Notes under the pieces: generated by a model
What the model was told of the DNA's origin: nothing
The model's input: only the letters and a program-made list of their open reading frames with translations
The model's database searches: none
Position numbers and translations under genes: made by a program
From: Gammaproteobacteria bacterium
Lineage (GTDB): Bacteria; Pseudomonadota; Gammaproteobacteria; Nitrosococcales; Methylophagaceae
Length of the DNA stretch: 10,137 bases
NCBI GenBank assembly: GCA_002402245.1
Contig: NVVP01000050.1
Coordinates: 5,118-15,254 of the forward strand
Direction of reading: 5' to 3'
In this document: positions 1-5,851 of the stretch, one piece after another
Position numbering within the stretch: position 1 is the first letter of the stretch
How the letters are laid out: each line of letters begins with the position of its first letter

Positions 1-726
1 TACGGTATCAACCATGTGTTCTAAAACACGAGGGCCTGCTAACGCACCTTGCTTGGTCACATGACCGACTAAAATTAAGGTAGTGCCACTTGATTTGGCA
101 AATCTAACCAGTTGAGCTGCACTTTCTCGTACTTGTGCCACACTGCCCGGTGCAGATTGTAATAACTCAGTAAATACGGTTTGAATCGAATCAATCACCA
201 TCACCTGAGGTTTACGAGTTTTGGCAATACTGATCATTTTTTCAACATGTGTTTCTGTTAACAAATCAACAGGTGATTGATCAAGTTGCAAACGCTCAGC
301 ACGTAAGCGAATCTGCTGTAATGACTCCTCTCCACTAATATAAAGCGGGCTCTCACCTGATGTTTTCGCCATCATAGCCATAGCTTGTAACAATAAGGTT
401 GATTTACCAATACCGGGGTCACCACCAATTAATACCACCGACCCTGTGACCAAGCCACCACCGAGAACACGGTCTAACTCTGCCAGGCCGGTTGTCCATC
501 GCACTGCTTTTTCAGATGTAATCTGACTTAATGATTGAACTTCATTAGCTTGTTCGCCGGCATAACCGCTATGCTTACTAATAGCCGCTTGGCTTTCTGC
601 TGTAGGTGCAGCTAGGGTTTCTTCTTCTAAACTATTCCATGCGCCGCATTCAGTGCAACGTCCTGCCCATTGCGGTGCTTGAGCGCCACAGTCTGTACAA
701 CTATAAACCCGCTTAGCTTTCGCCAT
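1..726 (-). CDS. radA: DNA repair protein RadA/Sms, N-terminal 242 residues (gene runs off the left edge)
   Basis: RadA is a RecA-like ATPase and branch-migration helicase that processes recombination intermediates in the cytoplasm. The reverse strand reads MAKAKRVYSCTDCGAQ from an ATG at 726. A four-cysteine zinc finger is visible (Cys10, Cys13, Cys24, Cys27), followed by a Walker A motif GGDPGIGKST at residues 101-110 and a Walker B stretch VMVIDSIQ at 175-182. The visible part stops at LEHMVDTV. E. coli RadA is about 460 residues, so the KNRFG motif and the Lon-protease-like C-terminal domain lie outside the window; this is an edge effect, not a truncation. The start overlaps the alr stop by 14 nt and has its own Shine-Dalgarno AAGGAT (735-740, 8 nt spacing) inside alr, so it is probably cotranscribed with dnaB and alr. 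Confidence 0.97.
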   Translation of the reverse strand, partial: MAKAKRVYSCTDCGAQAPQWAGRCTECGAWNSLEEETLAAPTAESQAAISKHSGYAGEQANEVQSLSQITSEKAVRWTTGLAELDRVLGGGLVTGSVVLIGGDPGIGKSTLLLQAMAMMAKTSGESPLYISGEESLQQIRLRAERLQLDQSPVDLLTETHVEKMISIAKTRKPQVMVIDSIQTVFTELLQSAPGSVAQVRESAAQLVRFAKSSGTTLILVGHVTKQGALAGPRVLEHMVDTV

Positions 727-1813
727 AATGATAAATCCTTGGTACGCGCTCACTTACTTGGCAAACTAACTCATAGGCAATGGTATTGGCTTGCTGTGCA
801 AGTTGCTCAACCGGTAATAATTTATCACCCCAAAGGATAACCTCATCGCCTATTTTGGCATCATTACACGGTGATAAATCAATGGCAATCATATCCATTG
901 AGACTCGGCCGAGTACTGCCACTTTCACCCCATTGATTAAAACGTCAGCCGAATTTGATAATTGTCGACTATAACCATCTGCATAACCTACACTAACGAT
1001 TCCAATACACGTCTCATCTTGAGCAGTCCAACTACCACCATAGCCCACTTGTCCACCTGCAGGAATCTGCTGGATAGCAATCAGACTAGATACAAACTGC
1101 ATAGCAGGCTGCAAACCTAATTCATCAGCACTGCGGTGCTCAAAAGGCGAGATCCCATATAACATTAGTCCCGGCCTAACCCATTGCTGATGACTATCTT
1201 GCAGCGATATAATTGCAGCAGAATTAGCCATACTCACAAGCAAATTATGGGCTGAATTGAAGTCGGTTAATTTGGCCAATTGCTGTGTGTTTCTGTCATC
1301 ATCTAATTCGTCTGAATTAGCAAAATGACTCATTAGATTAATATCGCCTTTGATATTAGAACTTGTAGCTAAACTCTTTAAAGCTTGTTCAGCATCCTCA
1401 GTAGTAAAACCAAGGCGATGCATTCCAGTATCGAGCATCAACCAACAAAATGATAGGGCTTGTGTCAGCGTTGTTTCAAGCACTATCTCAACTTGCTGCC
1501 CACTATGAAAAACCGGCGAAAGTGAATAATCAACCGCTTGATTTAACTCTTCAGCAGAGTTCACTCCTTCCAGGATGACAATGGGTAAGCTAATTCCTTC
1601 CTTACGTAATTGGATACCCTCAGATACTCTAGCAACGGCAAATGCATCGCTATCTGACAAGGCATGAGCGGCTTTCACTGCGCCATGACCATAGGCATTA
1701 GCTTTAATTACCGACATGATTTGGCTGTTTGGGGCGAGTAGTTTTACTCGGGCAAGGTTGTGTTGCAGTGCGTTTAAATCAATCTTAGCAACTGGGTCAG
1801 ATGATAACTTCAC
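713..1813 (-). CDS. alr: Alanine racemase, PLP-dependent, 366 residues, GTG start
   Basis: This enzyme interconverts L- and D-alanine in the cytoplasm and supplies D-Ala for peptidoglycan. The fold-type III N-terminal barrel carries the PLP lysine in VIKANAYGHG (Lys37, with Tyr41). Further family landmarks are His163 in SHF, His132-Arg133 in MHRLG, Arg213 in VRPG, the second catalytic base Tyr258 in VGYGGSW, and GRVSMDM at 302-308 near the substrate pocket. The length matches the family (E. coli Alr 359). The start is GTG at 1811-1813; it is the first start available after an in-frame TGA at 1826-1828, and a GGAG Shine-Dalgarno lies 7 nt upstream at 1821-1824, inside the end of dnaB. The dnaB stop is only 2 nt away, implying coupled translation. 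Whether it is the biosynthetic Alr or the catabolic DadX type cannot be read from sequence, but the absence of dadA and the location favour the biosynthetic type. Confidence 0.97.
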   Translation of the reverse strand: MKLSSDPVAKIDLNALQHNLARVKLLAPNSQIMSVIKANAYGHGAVKAAHALSDSDAFAVARVSEGIQLRKEGISLPIVILEGVNSAEELNQAVDYSLSPVFHSGQQVEIVLETTLTQALSFCWLMLDTGMHRLGFTTEDAEQALKSLATSSNIKGDINLMSHFANSDELDDDRNTQQLAKLTDFNSAHNLLVSMANSAAIISLQDSHQQWVRPGLMLYGISPFEHRSADELGLQPAMQFVSSLIAIQQIPAGGQVGYGGSWTAQDETCIGIVSVGYADGYSRQLSNSADVLINGVKVAVLGRVSMDMIAIDLSPCNDAKIGDEVILWGDKLLPVEQLAQQANTIAYELVCQVSERVPRIYHYGES

Positions 1814-1815
1814 AG

Positions 1816-3273
1816 TTATTCTCCATCAAATCCCACTTTTTTATTATTATCAAATCCAACACTAACATCGCCATAATCATCATAATTATGGTAAGCAAAA
1901 TTCTCAAAACGAGTATATTTACCTTGAAATGTCAGAGCAACAGTACCAATAGGCCCATTACGCTGTTTAGCAATAATAATTTCAGCTTTACCTTTATCAG
2001 GTGAGTCTTCGTTATACACTTCATCTCGATAGATAAACACAATCAAATCGGCATCTTGCTCAATCGCACCTGATTCACGTAAATCAGACATAATGGGCCG
2101 TTTATTAGGCCGCTGCTCTAAGCTACGGTTTAACTGAGATAGGGCTACCACAGGCACGGATAATTCTTTCGCCAGTGCTTTAAGGGAACGTGATATTTCA
2201 GAGACTTCCGTTGCACGGTTATCACCACTATTACCGCTACCTTGCATCAACTGAATATAATCAATTACGATTAAACTTAAACCATGCTCTCGCTTCAGAC
2301 GACGAGCACGAGCACGTAATTCGGTTACTGTTAAAGCCGGAGTGTCATCAATAAATAAAGGCGCTTCGTTAAGCAATGCAATGGCAGAGGTTAGTCGCGG
2401 CCAATCATCATCATTCAAGCGACCACTTCGTAAACGAGTTTGATCAATTTGGCCTAAGGAAGATAGCATCCTCATTGCCAACGAATCAGCCGGCATCTCC
2501 ATACTAAAAACAGCAACAGGTTGGTGGCTCTTAATGGCAGCATTCTCAGCCAGATTCATTGCAAAGGTTGTTTTACCCATTGATGGTCGACCTGCCACAA
2601 TTACTAGATCGGCCGGTTGCAAACCAGATGTTTGTTCATCAAAATCGGTAAAGCCAGTAGAGAGACCGGTAATAGGACTGTCGTTTTCAAATAAAGTATC
2701 AATGCGGTCAACAACGGCACCTAATACTTCTTTTACTTGAACAAAACCACCGCCCCGTTTAACCCCTTTCTCAGCAATAGCTAATACTTGTTGCTCAGCT
2801 TGATCAAGCATTTCCGCACTACTACGCCCTTCAGGGGTAAAAGCGATACTTGAAATATCTGTTCCAACAGAAATCAGTTGGCGTAAAATTGAACGTTCAT
2901 GAACAATGGTTGCATACGCTGAAATATTGGCGGCACTAGGCGTGTTTCGAGCTAATAAGCCTAAATAGGCTAATTCACCCACTTGATCTAGCTCACCACG
3001 TTTATCATGGTATTCAGCCAGAGTAATCACATCGACAGGAATAGATTGTTCAAATAATTGGGATATTGCTTGAAATATTAAACGATGATCTCGTCGGTAG
3101 AAATCTTGCTCAACCAACATGTCAGCTATTTTGTCCCAACTCTCATTATCGAGTAAAAGGCCACCCAGCACAGACTGCTCGGCTTCAATAGAATGGGGGG
3201 GTACTTTTAATGCTGATGTCGCATTATCCGTGTAGGATTCAGGATATGATAATTCATCTTCCACAACACTCAT
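1816..3273 (-). CDS. dnaB: Replicative DNA helicase DnaB, 485 residues
   Basis: DnaB is the hexameric 5'-3' helicase that unwinds DNA at the replication fork. The N-terminal domain begins with the family landmark VPPHSIEAEQSVLGG (residues 24-38), and the linker and RecA-like ATPase domain follow. Visible motifs are Walker A GRPSMGKTT (228-236), the catalytic Glu259 in FSMEM, Walker B LIVIDYIQLM (334-343, Asp338), the DNA-contact segment DLRESGAIEQDADL (397-410), and the arginine finger Arg438 in KQRNG. It is about 14 residues longer than E. coli DnaB (471), mostly from a C-terminal tail after YDDYGD. No intein is present. The ATG at 3273 has its AGG directly against it, whereas the GTG at codon 4 (3262-3264) has AGGA at an 8-nt spacing, so the true start could be three codons later. 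It is followed after 2 nt by alr. Confidence 0.98.
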   Translation of the reverse strand: MSVVEDELSYPESYTDNATSALKVPPHSIEAEQSVLGGLLLDNESWDKIADMLVEQDFYRRDHRLIFQAISQLFEQSIPVDVITLAEYHDKRGELDQVGELAYLGLLARNTPSAANISAYATIVHERSILRQLISVGTDISSIAFTPEGRSSAEMLDQAEQQVLAIAEKGVKRGGGFVQVKEVLGAVVDRIDTLFENDSPITGLSTGFTDFDEQTSGLQPADLVIVAGRPSMGKTTFAMNLAENAAIKSHQPVAVFSMEMPADSLAMRMLSSLGQIDQTRLRSGRLNDDDWPRLTSAIALLNEAPLFIDDTPALTVTELRARARRLKREHGLSLIVIDYIQLMQGSGNSGDNRATEVSEISRSLKALAKELSVPVVALSQLNRSLEQRPNKRPIMSDLRESGAIEQDADLIVFIYRDEVYNEDSPDKGKAEIIIAKQRNGPIGTVALTFQGKYTRFENFAYHNYDDYGDVSVGFDNNKKVGFDGE

Positions 3274-3327
3274 CCTAAAGTTTCAGAAGCTTACCCTCAT
3301 CATTTTGATGAAGCAATAAGTTCTGGT

Positions 3328-3360
3328 AAAAACAGACAAAAACAACCACACTGAGTGGCT
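3328..3360 (-). terminator. Predicted intrinsic terminator or attenuator upstream of dnaB
   Basis: On the minus strand AGCCAC and GTGGTT pair around the loop TCAGT (6 bp, one G-U) and are followed by GTTTTTGTCTGTTTTT. The stem is short, so termination may be partial. It lies between the predicted promoter and dnaB, which is compatible with either the end of a small RNA or an attenuator. Confidence 0.5.
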
Positions 3361-3519
3361 ATTCATTCTTAAATATTTGGTCGAAAATAAACGGAGCTAT
3401 ATTTATATACCCGTGACCATTCAAACTCCACATTTATAGCACGCATATTGAATATGCTAGCAGCGTTATAATAGTGAGCAATAGAACGACTATTACATCA
3501 CTTATTATGTCTTGCTAGC
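3328..3519 (-). ncRNA. Candidate small RNA or dnaB leader RNA of about 190 nt
   Basis: Three signals line up on the minus strand. A consensus TATAAT (3526-3531) would start transcription near 3519. The RNA would then open with a 64-nt hairpin (3456-3519): outer stem GCTAGCA/TGCTAGC (7 bp), middle stem ATAATAAGTGA/TCACTATTAT (10 bp with one bulged A), inner stem AATAG/CTATT (5 bp) and a 5-nt loop. It would end at a hairpin with loop TCAGT (3344-3360) followed by GTTTTTGTCTGTTTTT. That is the architecture of a free-standing bacterial sRNA. It does not resemble 6S RNA or another family I recognise. The alternative is a dnaB 5' leader with an attenuator, because dnaB follows in the same direction about 55 nt downstream. 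The -35 match is poor and the terminator stem has only 6 bp including a G-U pair, so this remains a prediction. Confidence 0.45.
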
Positions 3520-3525
3520 CCATCC

Positions 3526-3554
3526 ATTATACGCACTAAAACATGTACCTTGAA
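3526..3554 (-). promoter_or_regulatory. Predicted sigma70-type promoter upstream of the candidate RNA/dnaB
   Basis: The minus strand has a perfect TATAAT at 3531-3526 with TTCAAG (3 of 6 matches to TTGACA) 17 bp upstream at 3554-3549. A TG lies one base too far upstream for a true extended -10. The predicted start near 3519 coincides with the first base of the long hairpin. No better promoter for dnaB is visible closer to the gene. The -35 overlaps the outer stem of the plus-strand terminator. Confidence 0.45.
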
Positions 3555-3591
3555 TGATAACGGGCATATAGCCCCGTTCAATTCATTTTTT
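3551..3591 (+). terminator. Intrinsic terminator oriented on the plus strand, abutting the rplI stop codon
   Basis: On the plus strand TGAAT and AACGGG (3551-3564) pair with CCCGTT and ATTCA (3573-3585), giving 6 + 5 bp with a small internal loop and an 8-nt apical loop. A run of six T follows (3586-3591). In the minus direction, which is that of rplI, the hairpin is followed by AGGTACATG rather than a T tract, so as a canonical terminator it faces against the ribosomal operon. It could stop antisense transcription entering rplI, or end a short plus-strand RNA. Confidence 0.65.
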
Positions 3592-4141
3592 AAGCTTCGT
3601 TTTCTTGCTCTTTAGCAATTTTTTCAGCTTCAGCTAACGCTTTAGCTTTTGCTTTTTCAGCTTCAGCTGCTTCAGCAAGTGCAGCTAATTGTGCTTCTGA
3701 TGTAATGTTAACATTAACAGGAACAATTACATCTGAATGTAATTGAATGTCAATAATGAATTCACCAGTATGACGTAATGGGCCTTCTGGAAGACGGACT
3801 TCATTACGTTCAATTTCAGCACCTGCTGAGTTCAATGCGTCAACGATATCGTTAGCACCAATTGAACCAAACAACTTACCTTCGATTCCAGCATTAGCCA
3901 TGATGTTTACATCACCTGCCGCTACTAGTTTCACTTTACGTAGTTCAGCTTCAGCTTGAAGTTTAGCCGCTGCAGCTTCTAGCTCTGCACGACGTGATTC
4001 AAATACTTCTCTGTTACGCTTGTTAGCTGGTAATGCTTTTCCTGTTGGAACTAGGAAATTACGACCAAAACCAGCTTTAACTGATACTTCGTCGCCAAGA
4101 TTACCAAGCTTCTGCATTTTCTCTAGCAAAATTACTTGCAT
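3590..4141 (-). CDS. rplI: 50S ribosomal protein L9 with extended Ala/Glu/Lys-rich C-terminus, 183 residues
   Basis: L9 binds 23S rRNA near the L1 stalk base and helps keep reading frame. The N-terminal domain begins MQVILLEKMQKLGNLGDEV and contains the signature GFGRNFLVPTGKA (24-36). It is followed by the long connecting helix rich in Ala/Glu/Lys (about 41-74) and the C-terminal domain ending near residue 149. E. coli L9 stops at 149; here about 34 more residues follow (150-183), almost entirely A, E, K, L and Q, predicting a charged helix or coiled coil. Shine-Dalgarno GAGGG (4149-4153) sits 7 nt before the ATG. A 5-bp inverted repeat (4158-4173) lies just upstream of it in the 40-nt gap. 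It is the last gene of the S6 operon before the dnaB gap. Confidence 0.97.
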   Translation of the reverse strand: MQVILLEKMQKLGNLGDEVSVKAGFGRNFLVPTGKALPANKRNREVFESRRAELEAAAAKLQAEAELRKVKLVAAGDVNIMANAGIEGKLFGSIGANDIVDALNSAGAEIERNEVRLPEGPLRHTGEFIIDIQLHSDVIVPVNVNITSEAQLAALAEAAEAEKAKAKALAEAEKIAKEQENEA

Positions 4142-4181
4142 CGTTCTACCCTCATTCGCAGTGTAAATACTGCTCTAAAAG

Positions 4182-5099
4182 TCACTCGTCGCTTTCATTT
4201 GAAAGCCGACGAAAATTAAACCATTGTTCCAAAACACCTATTATTGCTAACAATACTACCATTTGTAATAGTGCAGCAATTAGCAGTATATAAACTGCTA
4301 TTAACCAAAAATCATGTTTTTGTTGTCGTTTAACGATTGAATGAACAATCGATAATCCTTGTAATGCAAATACCACTAACATTACCGGTAAACAATCTTT
4401 CAATATACTCACTGCATCACCTAATGGTGATAGTGCTGCAAGCATACAAAATAGCAACAATAGAGCTGGTTTTTTACCTAAACTGAATTGCTGGAACTCA
4501 GTGGCAAACCCGCCCGGATTATATAATTTAGCTTGCCATGCTCGACCAATAATTAAGCCTAACATTACATTTAAACTAAACCCCGCAGCAAAAAAACCAG
4601 TCATCATTGATGATAAACGAATCAGCATTGACTGCGTTTCCGTTTGGCTAAGTGTCCAGCCAGGCTGTTCACTTAACAATGTCATAAATGGTGTCATTGC
4701 TTCTTGCCACCACAGTGCAGGATCATCGAGCATGACATTCATGCCTAATACCAACACTATGCCCAGACCACTTGCAGCTAATAAACTAACCGCAAAAGAA
4801 CGGGTGTAACCCAATATCAAGCTAATACCTAAAATAGGTAACCAACTTGATACTAAAAACAATCCGGCAATGCCAATCTGTTTCAACATTAACCCTACTA
4901 GTAAAGTAAATACTAATGTGGTTGCTGCAACAGTTTTAATGCCTTCTTTTGGCCCCATACGTAATGTAGTGAGCGCTATTACGCCACTCGCTAAATAACT
5001 AAACGGGGGTAATATTAAGGCCGCTAATGATAATACTGCTATTACAGCAGCAGATTGCCAACGGCCTCGCATAGAGATATCTGCAATACTACGCAGCAT
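4182..5099 (-). CDS. DUF2232/YybS-like polytopic membrane protein, 305 residues
   Basis: This is an inner-membrane protein of unknown function. The sequence is dominated by hydrophobic segments, roughly at residues 16-46, 57-72, 77-97, 102-123, 162-187, 211-224, 235-255 and 264-290, so about eight helices. A hydrophilic stretch with several Trp (125-150) lies between the fifth and sixth. It ends with VLEQWFNFRR, an ending typical of the DUF2232 (YybS-like) family as I know it, and the gene's place between rpsR and rplI is also characteristic in several gammaproteobacteria. Spacing is 46 nt to rpsR and 40 nt to rplI, so it is presumably in the operon. The ATG at 5099 has no clear Shine-Dalgarno, which suggests lower translation than the flanking ribosomal genes. 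Family assignment is from general features and context, not a search. Confidence 0.8.
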   Translation of the reverse strand: MLRSIADISMRGRWQSAAVIAVLSLAALILPPFSYLASGVIALTTLRMGPKEGIKTVAATTLVFTLLVGLMLKQIGIAGLFLVSSWLPILGISLILGYTRSFAVSLLAASGLGIVLVLGMNVMLDDPALWWQEAMTPFMTLLSEQPGWTLSQTETQSMLIRLSSMMTGFFAAGFSLNVMLGLIIGRAWQAKLYNPGGFATEFQQFSLGKKPALLLLFCMLAALSPLGDAVSILKDCLPVMLVVFALQGLSIVHSIVKRQQKHDFWLIAVYILLIAALLQMVVLLAIIGVLEQWFNFRRLSNESDE

Positions 5100-5145
5100 C
5101 GTTATGCTTTATTTTGGTTTGATGTTTTGGTTAACGACATCAGCC

Positions 5146-5373
5146 TTATTTATGCATATCGCAATAAGGAATTAACGCTAAGAAACGTGCGCGTTTAATA
5201 CAGTTAGAAAGCTGACGTTGGTAACGCGCTTTAGTACCTGTAATACGGCTAGGAACAATCTTCCCAGTTTCTGTGATGTAGTTTTTCAACAATGTTACAT
5301 CTTTATAATCAATTTGCTTAACACCTTCTGAGGTGAAGCGACAAAATTTTCTACGTCTAAAAAAACGTGCCAT
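5146..5373 (-). CDS. rpsR: 30S ribosomal protein S18, 75 residues
   Basis: S18 binds the platform of the 30S subunit as a heterodimer with S6. The 75-residue protein matches the family length exactly and starts MARFFRRRKFCRFT. The central SRITGTKARYQRQL rRNA-binding segment (42-55) is intact. The basic amino terminus and Cys11 are conserved. An AAAGGAG Shine-Dalgarno (5381-5387) lies 7 nt before the ATG and overlaps the rpsF stop, 12 nt away, so S6 and S18 are likely translated in balance. No priB precedes it, unlike in enterobacteria. Confidence 0.99.
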   Translation of the reverse strand: MARFFRRRKFCRFTSEGVKQIDYKDVTLLKNYITETGKIVPSRITGTKARYQRQLSNCIKRARFLALIPYCDMHK

Positions 5374-5385
5374 TTTTATGCTCCT

Positions 5386-5736
5386 TTAAGCTTCACGACG
5401 ACGAGGTTTTTCATCTTCGTCTTTGCGCATCATAGGTGATGGTTCAGTAACTGCAGCATCACACGTAACTATTAAGTTACGGATAACAGCGTCATTGAAA
5501 CGGAAAGCAGTTTTCACTTCTTCTAATTCTGCAACGCCACATTCAACGTTCATTAAAATATAGTGTGCTTTGTGGATTTTGTTAATTGGGTAAGCCAATT
5601 GACGACGGCCCCAATCTTCAGTACGGTGAATTGAACCACCGTCTTTAGTGAAAATCTGCTGGTATTTTTCAACCATTGCAGGCACTTGCTCGCTTTGGTC
5701 AGGGTGGACCAAAAACACGATTTCGTAATGTCTCAT
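5386..5736 (-). CDS. rpsF: 30S ribosomal protein S6, 116 residues
   Basis: S6 is the 30S platform protein that partners S18. The protein begins MRHYEIVFLVHPDQSEQVP and carries the family core DWGRRQLAYPINKIHKAHY (41-59) and FRFNDAVIRNLIV (78-90). It has a charged tail (KDEDEKPRRREA), somewhat shorter than the E. coli tail; I see no run of C-terminal glutamates of the kind RimK adds. The Shine-Dalgarno GAGGAG (5742-5747) is 5 nt from the ATG and is itself part of a predicted hairpin in the leader. The gene lies 109 nt after rlmB and is the first ribosomal gene of the operon. Confidence 0.99.
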   Translation of the reverse strand: MRHYEIVFLVHPDQSEQVPAMVEKYQQIFTKDGGSIHRTEDWGRRQLAYPINKIHKAHYILMNVECGVAELEEVKTAFRFNDAVIRNLIVTCDAAVTEPSPMMRKDEDEKPRRREA

Positions 5737-5741
5737 ATGAG

Positions 5742-5785
5742 CTCCTCACGGTTTATACAGCCCCACATAGTTCGGAGGCAAGGAG
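5742..5785 (-). promoter_or_regulatory. rpsF leader structure, candidate S6:S18 autoregulatory element
   Basis: On the minus strand CTCCTT (5785-5780) can pair with GAGGAG (5747-5742), the rpsF Shine-Dalgarno. Immediately inside it GCCTC (5779-5775) pairs with GGGGC (5764-5760). A CCG lies at the start of the apical region. S6:S18 leader motifs in rpsF mRNAs are known in many bacteria; they present a CCG mimicking the 16S rRNA binding site and allow the S6:S18 complex to repress its own translation. The pairing is seen directly; the regulatory role is inferred from position and from that knowledge. Confidence 0.5.
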
Positions 5786-5786
5786 T

Positions 5787-5816
5787 ATTGCTACGCTTTA
5801 ATAAAGCGAAAGCAAT
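5787..5816 (-). repeat. Hairpin in the rlmB-rpsF gap, two 6-bp stems
   Basis: ATTGCT/AGCAAT and CGCTTT/AAAGCG pair around a 3-nt loop, separated by a small internal loop. The transcript from rlmB or from the predicted local promoter would carry it at or near its 5' end. No T tract follows on the minus strand, so it is unlikely to be an intrinsic terminator; an RNA processing or stability role for the ribosomal mRNA is possible. Confidence 0.5.
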
Positions 5817-5821
5817 CGATA

Positions 5822-5851
5822 ATTTTACATTATTTAGCTATACAATCACAA
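5822..5851 (-). promoter_or_regulatory. Possible promoter for rpsF
   Basis: TAAAAT (5827-5822, one mismatch to TATAAT) lies 18 bp downstream of TTGTGA (5851-5846, 4 of 6 to TTGACA), which overlaps the rlmB stop. Transcription would start near 5815, at the foot of the hairpin described separately. The match is moderate, and read-through from rlmB is equally possible. Confidence 0.3.

Larger units (their letters stand above)
3274..3589. other. Intergenic region between dnaB and rplI, 316 bases, no convincing protein gene
   Basis: This is the only gap over 300 bases. Reading on the minus strand from rplI towards dnaB it holds a TATAAT box (3526-3531), a long hairpin (3456-3519), an odd 15-bp palindrome (3443-3457), a hairpin with a U-rich tail (3328-3360) and an 8-bp hairpin with a 3-nt loop (3295-3313). 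At its right edge is an intrinsic terminator facing the plus strand (3551-3591). The only open frame I see on the minus strand beyond trivial ones is a 25-codon ATG frame at 3369-3446 with no Shine-Dalgarno. The region is therefore more likely a non-coding RNA locus or the dnaB operon leader than protein-coding. Confidence 0.8.

Noticed and set aside
1..726. Apparent truncation of radA.
   Set aside because: The frame is open up to the first base of the window; it is cut by the window edge and is not a pseudogene.
3369..3446. A 25-codon ATG frame on the minus strand inside the dnaB-rplI gap (MRAINVEFEW...), stopping 9 nt before the U-tailed hairpin.
   Set aside because: There is no Shine-Dalgarno upstream of the ATG, which lies inside a palindrome, and the peptide shows no recognisable pattern; such a short frame is expected by chance in AT-rich DNA.
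4158..4173. Five-bp inverted repeat GCAGT/ACTGC before the rplI ribosome binding site, considered as a regulatory hairpin.
   Set aside because: The stem is short and does not involve the Shine-Dalgarno or start codon; chance is sufficient explanation.
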